DNA of 10,305 bases from Chitinophagaceae bacterium (GTDB lineage Bacteria; Bacteroidota; Bacteroidia; Chitinophagales; Chitinophagaceae), in assembly GCA_025351145.1 (NCBI GenBank), contig JANXWM010000290.1, positions 1 to 10,305 on the forward strand, written 5' to 3'. Positions 1 to 5,970 of this stretch are shown here, piece after piece; position 1 is the first letter of the stretch, and each line of letters opens with the position of its first letter. A program made the translations under genes and the position numbers. Below the pieces are notes generated by a model. The model made no database searches and was not told the origin of the DNA. It worked only from the letters and a program-made list of their open reading frames with translations.

Positions 1-1247
1 TGCTTGAATCTGGCGCTAAAGTGATGAACCTTTTAACCAAAGGTTCTTTAAATCACTTAACGCACCAGCTTAAGAAAACGCCTGAACAACATTTCGCTGA
101 AGTAGGCGCCGTTATTGCACTTGCCGCGAACAACGGCATCGATTGCAATGTGTACCTGGAAGACTGGAGCAACGGTATGCGCAATTCGAAAGATTATGTT
201 TTACAATACTTAGACTTTTTGCAAACCCAACCTGTTAAACGTATTTTATTACCCGACACTTTGGGTGTATTGATACCTGAAGAAGCGTTTGAATATGTTG
301 CCTTTCTTGTCAAGCGTTACCCAGAAATACATTTCGATTTTCACGCACATAATGATTATGATCTTGGTACAGCCAATGTACTAGAAGCTGTGAAAGCTGG
401 TGCAAAAGGCATTCACCTTACCGTAAACGGAATGGGCGAACGTGCAGGTAATGCGCCGCTGGCAAGTGCCATTGCAGTGCTGAAAGATTTTGTAAAAGAT
501 GTAACCACTTCTGTTGTTGAGGAATCATTGTACAGCGTAAGCAAACTGGTAGAAAATTTCTCCGGCTTTATGATCCCGGCAAATAAACCCGTTGTTGGTG
601 AAAATGTGTTTACCCAAACTGCGGGTATACATGCAGATGGTGATAAAAAGAACAATCTTTATTACAACGATCTAATGCCAGAACGTTTTGGCCGTCAGCG
701 TAAATATGCGCTGGGCAAAACAAGCGGCAAAGCAAATATTGAAAACAACCTGCATCAATTAGGGATAATACTTTCTGATGAAGACTTAAAAAAAGTAACT
801 CAGCGCGTAATTGAACTGGGCGATAGAAAAGAAACCGTAACACAGGCAGACCTGCCGTATATTATTTCTGATATACTCGACAGCAATACCATCGAAGAAA
901 AAGTGCAGATAGAAAATTATGTGCTTACGCATTCAAAAAACTTAAGGCCATCGGTGACTTTGCGAATATCAATCAATGGAGAAGTATTTGAAAGGCAGGC
1001 GCAAGGCGACGGGCAATACGATGCCTTTATGAATGCACTACGCAAAGTATACGGGCAGAAAAAAATCGAACTGCCTTTATTAACGGATTATCTGGTACGG
1101 ATCCCGCCTGGCGGTAAATCAGATGCATTGTGCGAAACGATTATTACCTGGTTGCATAATGGTAAAGAATTTAAAACACGTGGATTGGATAGCGACCAAA
1201 CTGTTTCAGCTATACAGGCAACGCAAAAGATGCTGAATATAATTTAA
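1..1247 (+). CDS. cimA: (R)-citramalate / 2-isopropylmalate synthase, 5'-truncated by the window edge
   Basis: Condenses acetyl-CoA with a 2-keto acid at the start of isoleucine (citramalate) or leucine (isopropylmalate) synthesis in the cytoplasm. The reading frame is open from base 3, so the true start lies outside. About 414 residues are visible; Leptospira CimA is about 516 as I remember it, so roughly 100 N-terminal residues, including the catalytic Arg-Asp, are missing. Visible parts are the end of the HMGL-like TIM barrel, with the metal-binding HAHND motif (342-353) and the NGMGERAGNAPL loop (from about 427), then the linker (VFTQTAGIHADGDKK, around 607) and the C-terminal LeuA dimer/allosteric domain (from about 900), containing YDAFMNAL and RIPPGGKSDAL. 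The pattern YLEDWSNGMRNS and the rest of the protein resemble Leptospira CimA more than classical LeuA. Downstream leuB fits either role, because LeuB also acts in the citramalate route. Family assignment is firm; substrate choice (pyruvate versus 2-ketoisovalerate) is inference. Confidence 0.82.
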   Translation, partial: LESGAKVMNLLTKGSLNHLTHQLKKTPEQHFAEVGAVIALAANNGIDCNVYLEDWSNGMRNSKDYVLQYLDFLQTQPVKRILLPDTLGVLIPEEAFEYVAFLVKRYPEIHFDFHAHNDYDLGTANVLEAVKAGAKGIHLTVNGMGERAGNAPLASAIAVLKDFVKDVTTSVVEESLYSVSKLVENFSGFMIPANKPVVGENVFTQTAGIHADGDKKNNLYYNDLMPERFGRQRKYALGKTSGKANIENNLHQLGIILSDEDLKKVTQRVIELGDRKETVTQADLPYIISDILDSNTIEEKVQIENYVLTHSKNLRPSVTLRISINGEVFERQAQGDGQYDAFMNALRKVYGQKKIELPLLTDYLVRIPPGGKSDALCETIITWLHNGKEFKTRGLDSDQTVSAIQATQKMLNII

Positions 1248-1249
1248 AC

Positions 1250-1288
1250 AGGCAACGAGGCAGAGATAAGAGGCAACAAGGCAACGAG
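1250..1288 (+). repeat. Left octamer array flanking the S23 gene
   Basis: The array begins 3 nt after the synthase stop codon. It reads as octamers AGGCAACG (1250-1257), AGGCAGAG (1258-1265), a 5-nt break (ATAAG), AGGCAACA (1271-1278) and AGGCAACG (1279-1286). Bases 1272-1288 are the reverse complement of 1693-1709 at 16 of 17 positions. Confidence 0.8.
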
Positions 1289-1301
1289 TAAAGAACTTGT
1301 T

Positions 1302-1661
1302 ATGAATAAGATTAATGGTTACAGAGACTTGATTGTCTGGCAAAAATCAATGAGTTTGGTAACTGAAATCTATTCAATAACAAGAAATTTTCCTCCAGTT
1401 GAACTTTATGGTCTTGCAAACCAAATGCGACGTTCAGCAATTTCAATCCCAAGCAATATTGCTGAAGGATATGGAAGGAATTCAACAGGAGATTATAAAA
1501 GGTTTTTACAAATTGCTGTAGGTTCACTATTCGAATTACAAACTCAGGTAGAGATAGCTTTTAATCTTGGTTATATTACATCTGAGTTGCTCAAAGAACT
1601 GGTTGATAAAACAAAAGAACTAGAACTAATGCTGCTTTCATTAATCAGAAAAATAAATTAA
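1302..1661 (+). CDS. Four-helix-bundle protein of the S23 / 23S rRNA intervening-sequence family
   Basis: A 119-residue protein of the S23 family (the kind encoded in 23S rRNA intervening sequences of Leptospira and Coxiella, related to the Avd protein of diversity-generating retroelements). Recognisable hallmarks are the N-terminal YRDLIVWQKSM (residues 7-17), the central NQMRRSAISIPSNIAEGYGR (40-59), and amphipathic helices to the C-terminus (ELLKELVDKTKELELMLL). The length is normal for the family, and no frameshift is seen. Family members form pentameric four-helix bundles with a basic surface; their cellular function is not established. It sits between the citramalate synthase (54 nt upstream) and leuB (69 nt downstream), enclosed by inverted octamer arrays. 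Its base composition looks AT-richer than its neighbours. I infer that it is an inserted cassette rather than a branched-chain biosynthesis gene. No ribosome binding site is evident, which is normal in Bacteroidota. Confidence 0.9.
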   Translation: MNKINGYRDLIVWQKSMSLVTEIYSITRNFPPVELYGLANQMRRSAISIPSNIAEGYGRNSTGDYKRFLQIAVGSLFELQTQVEIAFNLGYITSELLKELVDKTKELELMLLSLIRKIN

Positions 1662-1692
1662 TAACAAACACAATAAGCTGCATGGCTGTTCC

Positions 1693-1726
1693 CTCGATGC
1701 CTTGTTGCCATGTTGCCTTAATGCCT
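1693..1726 (-). repeat. Right octamer array flanking the S23 gene, inverted
   Basis: Read on the - strand this is AGGCATTA (1726-1719), AGGCAACA (1718-1711), TGGCAACA (1710-1703) and AGGCATCG (1702-1695), the same 8-nt unit as the left array in opposite orientation. It ends 4 nt before the leuB ATG, so it forms most of the leuB leader. Bases 1693-1709 can pair with 1272-1288 in RNA. Confidence 0.8.
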
Positions 1727-1730
1727 TCAC

Positions 1731-2801
1731 ATGAATAAACATATCTTAATCGTCCCAGGCGATGGAATCGGACAGGAAGTAACCGCAGTTGGTAAAAAAG
1801 TATTAGACAAAATAGCCACTAAATTTGGGCACACATTTACCTACGATGAAGCCTTAATTGGCCACGTAGCTATTGAAGCAACAGGTGATCCGCTTCCTGC
1901 TGAAACACTACAGAAAATGCGCAATTCAGATGCCGTTTTATTTGGTGCTGTTGGTCATCCAAAGTACGATAACGATCCCTCTGCAAAAGTGCGCCCCGAA
2001 CAGGGCTTACTTAAAATGCGCAAAGAACTTGGCCTGTATGCAAACCTGCGCCCAATTAAATTATTCGATGAATTGCTCAGCGCATCAAGTATTAAACCTG
2101 AGATACTTAAAGGTGCTGATATACTTTTCTTTCGCGAATTAACCGGCGATATTTACTTCGGCGAAAAAGGCCGCAAGAACAATGGCGATACCGCTTTCGA
2201 TGTAGCAGAGTACAGCCGTTACGAAGTAGAGCGCATTGGCCGCAAGGCTTTTGAAGCTGCACGTACACGTAAGAAAAAACTATGTTCTGTTGATAAAGCA
2301 AACGTGCTTGAAACAAGCCGCTTGTGGCGCGAAGTAATTCAAAAACTTGCACTTGAATATCCTGATGTTGAAGTGGAATACCAGTTTGTAGATGCTACTG
2401 CCATGCTGCTTATAAAAGATCCATGTCGCTTCGATGTAGTGGTTACTGCAAATCTTTTCGGCGATATTTTAACCGACGAAGCGTCTCAAATTGCGGGCTC
2501 TATGGGCATGCTTGCATCGGCTTCAATCGGTGATGGTACGGGTGTTTACGAACCCATTCATGGTTCTGCGCACGACATTACCGGCAAGGGCCTTGCGAAT
2601 CCTTTGGCGTCTATTCTTTCGGCTGCTTTGCTGCTCGATATTTCCTTTGGTTTAAAAGCCGAATCCGATGCGGTGATCAATGCGGTTGACCAGGTATTGA
2701 AAGCCGGTTACAGAACCCGTGATATTGCCGATAAGCAAACACCTGCCGATAAAATTTTAGGCACCGAAGCCATGGGCGAAGCAGTATTGAAGTTTTTATA
2801 A
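1731..2801 (+). CDS. leuB: 3-isopropylmalate dehydrogenase
   Basis: Oxidatively decarboxylates 3-isopropylmalate (leucine pathway) with NAD+, and the methylmalate analogue in the citramalate route to isoleucine. The protein has 356 residues, the usual length. Visible family features are the GDGIGQEV N-terminal motif (10-17), substrate arginines R97, R107 and R135, the RELTGDIYFGEKG segment with Y142 (135-147), K189 in DKANVL, metal-binding D221, D245 and D249 in NLFGDILTDEASQ, and the NAD-binding EPIHGSAHDITGKGLANP stretch (274-291). All expected catalytic residues are present. Residue roles are transferred from Thermus LeuB. The start at 1731 gives the expected MNKHILIVPGDGIG N-terminus, directly after the right octamer array. 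It is probably co-transcribed with the upstream synthase, with the S23 cassette lying between the two cistrons. Confidence 0.96.
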   Translation: MNKHILIVPGDGIGQEVTAVGKKVLDKIATKFGHTFTYDEALIGHVAIEATGDPLPAETLQKMRNSDAVLFGAVGHPKYDNDPSAKVRPEQGLLKMRKELGLYANLRPIKLFDELLSASSIKPEILKGADILFFRELTGDIYFGEKGRKNNGDTAFDVAEYSRYEVERIGRKAFEAARTRKKKLCSVDKANVLETSRLWREVIQKLALEYPDVEVEYQFVDATAMLLIKDPCRFDVVVTANLFGDILTDEASQIAGSMGMLASASIGDGTGVYEPIHGSAHDITGKGLANPLASILSAALLLDISFGLKAESDAVINAVDQVLKAGYRTRDIADKQTPADKILGTEAMGEAVLKFL

Positions 2802-2813
2802 ATACAATTTTTT

Positions 2814-2907
2814 GTACCAAACTTTTGAATAACTATTAAGCATTCTTGCGTCGCACTCTTGTGCGGTTGGATTATATATTGAGCTTTTTACCGCAGCGGA
2901 GATTGAA
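2814..2907 (-). repeat. Bipartite intergenic repeat, copy A
   Basis: Read on the - strand: an arm related to the 5' arm of copies B and C, then the core ACAAGAGTGCGACGCAAG (2862-2845), 26 nt, then GGTACAAAA starting at 2818. The core forms a small hairpin with CGCAC and GTGCG arms around AAGA. It lies between leuB and the TPR membrane-protein gene and does not point at a nearby gene start; it points back toward the 3' end of leuB. Confidence 0.8.
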
Positions 2908-2908
2908 C

Positions 2909-2939
2909 GTCACCCTGAATTTATTTCAGGGTCTCTTGG
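2909..2939 (+). repeat. REP-like hairpin unit 1
   Basis: Perfect 8-bp inverted repeat ACCCTGAA (2912-2919) / TTCAGGGT (2925-2932) with a 5-nt loop, framed by GTCA and CTCTTGG. It resembles the GTCA-hairpin-TCTC dispersed palindromes common in Bacteroidota intergenic DNA. It could also act as an RNA stem downstream of leuB, but no T-run follows. Confidence 0.7.
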
Positions 2940-2961
2940 AGTGCTCTTGCATTATGTTTTG

Positions 2962-3008
2962 CCAGGAGATGCTGAAACAATCCTGAACTTGATTCAGGAC
3001 AGCATGAC
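2962..3008 (-). repeat. REP-like hairpin unit 2, with a second hairpin nested inside
   Basis: Read on the - strand it begins GTCATGCTG and ends TTTCAGCATCTCCTGG, the same frame as unit 1. Inside lies TCCTGAA (2981-2987) / TTCAGGA (2993-2999), a perfect 7-bp stem with a 5-nt loop. Units 1 and 2 face each other as an inverted pair. The nested arrangement suggests that one palindrome inserted into or recombined with another. Confidence 0.6.
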
Positions 3009-3012
3009 AGCA

Positions 3013-3067
3013 GCACACACTTGTACAGTTGGATTATATATTGAGCTTTACCGAAGCGAAGATTGAA
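3013..3067 (-). repeat. Bipartite intergenic repeat, degenerate copy B
   Basis: This copy keeps the arm seen in copies A and C (GTTGGATTATATATTGAGCTT at 3028-3048, matching 2866-2886), followed by ACCGAAGCGAAGATTGAA, but the core is decayed or truncated: CACACACTTGTAC replaces CGTCGCACTCTTGTAC. It ends 27 nt before the ATG at 3095 and lies in direct orientation to copy A, on the other side of the REP-like pair. Confidence 0.7.
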
Positions 3068-3094
3068 GCAGGTAAAAAATTTTAAAATAAAATT

Positions 3095-3601
3095 ATGGAA
3101 ACTAAAGTACCATTTGTAAGGAATGAAGGTGCTACACAAGCATTCATTATAAAGATTGTTATTTATGGCTTACTATGCTTTCTATTTTATCAATTTGACC
3201 ATAAATTTTTTTTCATTTATGCATTCATGGCCTATTTATTTATTTTCCTGGCATCTAAAATATTATTCATTGCGGGTTCTCTTTATACAGGAATAAAATT
3301 TATTAAACAGCAAAGGTTTAAAGATGCCATACCTTTCATTGAAAAAGATATTGAATATTTCACCAAAAAAGCCTGGATAGACAGGTTTCGTTTTTTCTTA
3401 TTACTAAGTTCTTCAGGGAAATCAATTAGGGAAATTTCCCTTTGTAATTTAGCTTATTGCCATTTGCAAAACGGAAATTTAAAGGAGTCAGTAGATATCT
3501 ATAAAAATGTGCTGGAACAGTATCCTGAAAACATTACGGCAAAAGCGCAATTAAATACAATCAATGTAATCATATCAAGCGCAGGCACATTGAAAATGTA
3601 A
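3095..3601 (+). CDS. Small membrane protein with TPR-like C-terminal helices, function unknown
   Basis: Not recognised as a named family. The 168-residue protein has two predicted membrane helices near the N-terminus (about 16-33, FIIKIVIYGLLCFLFY, and 37-62, KFFFIYAFMAYLFIFLASK). These are followed by a helix-turn-helix pair (about 66-90) and a TPR-like repeat (about 116-147) with the pattern NLAYCHLQNGN and YKNVLEQYPEN. There is no signal-peptide cleavage motif and no catalytic motif. I infer a protein anchored by a short helical hairpin that presents TPR helices for protein binding, probably in the cytoplasm. It stands alone between repeat copies B and C, which lie in opposite orientations, and its coding sequence looks AT-richer than leuB. 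The ATG at 3095 is preceded by an A/T-rich stretch with no clear ribosome binding site. It is likely a real gene, given its length and coherent domain pattern. Confidence 0.75.
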   Translation: METKVPFVRNEGATQAFIIKIVIYGLLCFLFYQFDHKFFFIYAFMAYLFIFLASKILFIAGSLYTGIKFIKQQRFKDAIPFIEKDIEYFTKKAWIDRFRFFLLLSSSGKSIREISLCNLAYCHLQNGNLKESVDIYKNVLEQYPENITAKAQLNTINVIISSAGTLKM

Positions 3602-3614
3602 TATCCGCCGCCGG

Positions 3615-3634
3615 TGTTGGTCGCCTGACCAACA
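3615..3634. terminator. Strong 8-bp hairpin after the TPR membrane-protein gene
   Basis: TGTTGGTC (3615-3622), loop GCCT, GACCAACA (3627-3634): a perfect 8-bp stem starting 14 nt after the stop codon. No U-run follows, so it is not a classic intrinsic terminator. It may protect the transcript 3' end or be a dispersed palindromic repeat. Confidence 0.4.
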
Positions 3635-3642
3635 GACTTCGC

Positions 3643-3740
3643 TTAAATCTTCGCTGCAGTAAAAGCTTAATATACAATCCAACCGCACAAGAGTGCGACG
3701 CAAGTAAAGCTTCATGTATATTCTTCAGCCGGGTTCAAAA
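3643..3740 (+). repeat. Bipartite intergenic repeat, copy C
   Basis: 5' arm 3643-3686 (matching the reverse complement of copy A almost throughout), core ACAAGAGTGCGACGCAAG at 3687-3704, 27-nt spacer, box GGTTCAAAA from 3732. The core hairpin CGCAC/GTGCG is intact. It reads toward the ATE-like gene, whose ATG is at 3815. The remaining bases up to 3814 hold only a weak promoter-like TAGCTTTA (3780-3787). Confidence 0.85.
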
Positions 3741-3814
3741 TAATACTACGCTCTTTCAATGCATCTCTGTTCCTTTATTTAGCTTTACAAAAACTAACCA
3801 GCTAAATTTTACCG

Positions 3815-4519
3815 ATGACGGAACCTGGCATTTATTATCCCGAATACCTTAGTGCCGAACAATTAGACGCGTTCCTGTCGAAAGGCTGGTACCGTATGGG
3901 GCAGGGTATTTTTACCATTAATTATCTCGTGAAGGATGATACTATTTTTCGTGTGTACTGGTTGCGCTATAATCTTTTAAAGGCATCGTTTGGTAAAACC
4001 CAGCAAAAGATTAAAGCCATTAACGGGCGGTTTACCAGCAGCATTCAGCACCTGCAGATAACCGCTGAACTGGAAGCATTGTATGCGCTTTACAAGACTG
4101 GTATTGACTTTGACGCTGCAGACTCTGTTCATCACTGGATATACATGGAGCAAACCAGCAACATTTTTAATACGCAGATTATAGAAATAAGGGACAATAA
4201 CGTTTTAATTGCGGCAGGCATTTTTGATCTTGGAAGCAGCAGCATTGCCGGCATCATGAACTTCTATGATCCGGCTTATAAAAAATACAGTTTGGGCAAA
4301 TACCTGATGTTATTAAAAATGGAATATGCCAAAGCCCTTGGCATGCAATGGTATTATCCGGGTTACATTGTATATGGCTATCCAAAATTTGATTATAAAC
4401 TTTTTGCAGATAAAACCGCAGCCGATTTATTTATTCCCGAGCTGAATGCCTGGGTTAATTACAATGCCGCTTTGCTCGATGTGATAAACAATATTTCTGA
4501 CAGATATATTGATGAGTAA
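3815..4519 (+). CDS. Arginyl/leucyl-tRNA--protein transferase-like protein (ATE/Bpt superfamily), lacking cysteines
   Basis: A 234-residue protein that I assign by motif pattern. The N-terminal YLSAEQLDAFLSKGWYRMG (11-29) corresponds to the GWRR.G region of the ATE N-domain, followed by a VYWLRYNLLKASFGKTQQK stretch (48-66). The C-terminal YDPAYKKYSLGKYLMLLKME (151-170) plus YAKALGMQWYYPGYIVYGYPKFDYK (171-195) matches the ATE C-domain, a GNAT-like fold that moves an amino acid from tRNA to a protein N-terminus. If functional it would act in the cytoplasm in N-degron tagging. The oddity is that the whole protein contains no cysteine, whereas classical ATE enzymes carry conserved cysteines in the N-domain. 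It may therefore be a divergent transferase with another acceptor or donor. Its stop codon directly abuts the stop codon of the convergent transporter gene. Upstream is repeat copy C, oriented toward it. Confidence 0.65.
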   Translation: MTEPGIYYPEYLSAEQLDAFLSKGWYRMGQGIFTINYLVKDDTIFRVYWLRYNLLKASFGKTQQKIKAINGRFTSSIQHLQITAELEALYALYKTGIDFDAADSVHHWIYMEQTSNIFNTQIIEIRDNNVLIAAGIFDLGSSSIAGIMNFYDPAYKKYSLGKYLMLLKMEYAKALGMQWYYPGYIVYGYPKFDYKLFADKTAADLFIPELNAWVNYNAALLDVINNISDRYIDE

Positions 4520-5824
4520 CTACACTTCTGCCCTTTTCATTTTCGGAGAAAGCAAATGCATCAGCAGCCATGCGATGAGGTAACCAAAGCCGCAAACAAA
4601 AAACATAATATAATACCCCGTTTCAATACTGCCCAGCGCTTTATAATGATCAAACAAAGCACCGGCAAGCTTGGCAATTAATATACCTCCCAGTGCACCG
4701 GCCATTCCGCCAATGCCAGTTACAGAACCAACCGCCTTTTTAGGAAACATATCCGATACTGTTGTAAAAATATTCGCACTCCATGCCTGGTGCCCCGAAG
4801 TGGCAACACCAATAATAATTACCTCCAGCCACATGTTTACAGAACCGAGTAATTGTGCAAACACAACCGGCAATGCAAACAATGCATAGATGAACATCGA
4901 TGTTTTTCTTGCACGAAAAACAGCCCATCCTTTCTTAATAAAATATAACGGTAACCAGCCACCAATAATACTTCCAAAGGTGGACATAGTGTACACTAAT
5001 GCAACAGGCATAGCCACTGCAGTTCCGGTTAAACCGTATTGCGCTTTTAAAAATGCAGGCAGCCAGAACAGGTAAAACCACCAGATGGGGTCTGTAAGAA
5101 ATTTACCCAATACAAATACCCATGTTTGTTTAAAGCCCAGTAATTTAAACCAGGAAATTTTTCCTGTGCCTGCCACTTCATCACTCACTTTTACTTCATC
5201 GGTATCGCTGTGTATATAATCGTATTCTTCTTTCGATAAACGTTTATGCCTTGCCGGAATTTCGTAAAAAGCAATCCACAAAACAAACCATATAAAACCA
5301 ATGGCACCGGTAAGAATAAAAGCCCATTGCCAGCCCAACTTCGCGGCAATCAGCGGCACGGTAAGTGGTGCAACGATAGCACCAATATTGGTTCCCGAAT
5401 TAAAGATGCCCGTAGCAAATGCCCGCTCTTTTTTAGGGAACCATTCCGCCACCGTTTTTATAGCCGAAGGAAAGTTGCCTGCTTCCGTTATTCCTAAAAA
5501 GCCTCTTACTGCTCCAAAGCCAAAAGTGCTGTTCACAAATGCATGGCAAATGGCTGCAATGCTCCATGCAAATATGGAAACGGCATAACCTATTTTGGTG
5601 CCCGCTTTATCAATCAGTCTTCCCGCAAACAATAAACCTATTGCGTAGCACAATTGAAATACGATAACAATATTTGAGTAGTCAGATTCCGTCCAGCTAA
5701 ACTGTTTTTCAAGGTCAGATTTCAGCAGGCTGATTACTGCACGGTCAAGGTAATTAATGGTGGTGGCAAAGAAAATAAGCGCACAGATTGTCCACCTGAA
5801 TTTTCCTATGGCTTGTTGTTGCAT
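4520..5824 (-). CDS. MFS sugar-acid transporter, ExuT/hexuronate type (anion:cation symporter family)
   Basis: A 434-residue inner-membrane transporter, normal length, expected to have about 12 membrane helices. Near the N-terminus is NYLDRAVIS (24-32), typical of the ACS family. MFS motif A follows as FAGRLIDKAGTKIG (66-79), then RGFLGITEAGNFPSAIKTVA (107-126), EWFPKKERAFATGIFNSGTN (127-146), and DPIWWFYLFWLP in the second half. These patterns match hexuronate and aldonate transporters (ExuT, GudP). It lies downstream of the kinase-aldolase pair on the same strand, 146 nt away, and has its own repeat copy D upstream (core 71 nt before the ATG), so it may be separately transcribed. I infer uptake of a hexuronate or aldonate consumed by the neighbouring enzymes. 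The start at 5824 (MQQQAIGKFRWTICALIFF) places a short basic tail before the first helix. Confidence 0.88.
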   Translation of the reverse strand: MQQQAIGKFRWTICALIFFATTINYLDRAVISLLKSDLEKQFSWTESDYSNIVIVFQLCYAIGLLFAGRLIDKAGTKIGYAVSIFAWSIAAICHAFVNSTFGFGAVRGFLGITEAGNFPSAIKTVAEWFPKKERAFATGIFNSGTNIGAIVAPLTVPLIAAKLGWQWAFILTGAIGFIWFVLWIAFYEIPARHKRLSKEEYDYIHSDTDEVKVSDEVAGTGKISWFKLLGFKQTWVFVLGKFLTDPIWWFYLFWLPAFLKAQYGLTGTAVAMPVALVYTMSTFGSIIGGWLPLYFIKKGWAVFRARKTSMFIYALFALPVVFAQLLGSVNMWLEVIIIGVATSGHQAWSANIFTTVSDMFPKKAVGSVTGIGGMAGALGGILIAKLAGALFDHYKALGSIETGYYIMFFVCGFGYLIAWLLMHLLSPKMKRAEV

Positions 5825-5859
5825 CGCTTATTTTAATGGTTAAATATGACAAGGAATAT

Positions 5860-5920
5860 TTTTGAACCGAACTCTGTTACTGCTATAATGCTTCTCTTGC
5901 GTCGCACTCTTGTACTGTAG
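5860..5920 (-). repeat. Bipartite intergenic repeat, copy D
   Basis: Read on the - strand: core ACAAGAGTGCGACGCAAG (5913-5896), 27 nt, box GGTTCAAAA from 5868 down to 5860. It lies upstream of and in the same orientation as the MFS gene; the box ends 35 nt before the ATG. The AATATATAATCC arm present in copies A, B, C and E is missing. Confidence 0.85.
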
Positions 5921-5931
5921 TAAATACTATT

Positions 5932-5948
5932 CAGCACGTGCGGTGCTG
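5932..5948 (-). terminator. Small hairpin downstream of the aldolase gene
   Basis: CAGCAC (5932-5937), 5-nt loop, GTGCTG (5943-5948), 22 nt past the aldolase stop codon on the - strand. On that strand it is followed by AATAGTATTT, which is only weakly U-rich. It is a possible weak terminator between aldolase and transporter. Confidence 0.3.
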
Positions 5949-5970
5949 TTAAGTATTTGCACCCATCATG

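Noticed and set aside
1302..1661. Avd protein of a diversity-generating retroelement
   Set aside because: Avd shares the four-helix-bundle fold, but no reverse transcriptase, template repeat or variable repeat is present in the window.
1873..2352. Open frames of 80-90 codons inside leuB on both strands
   Set aside because: Overlap the intact leuB frame and have no family resemblance.
3615..3634. Classic rho-independent terminator
   Set aside because: The 8-bp stem is perfect but lacks a following U-run, so it is listed only as a low-confidence terminator or palindrome.
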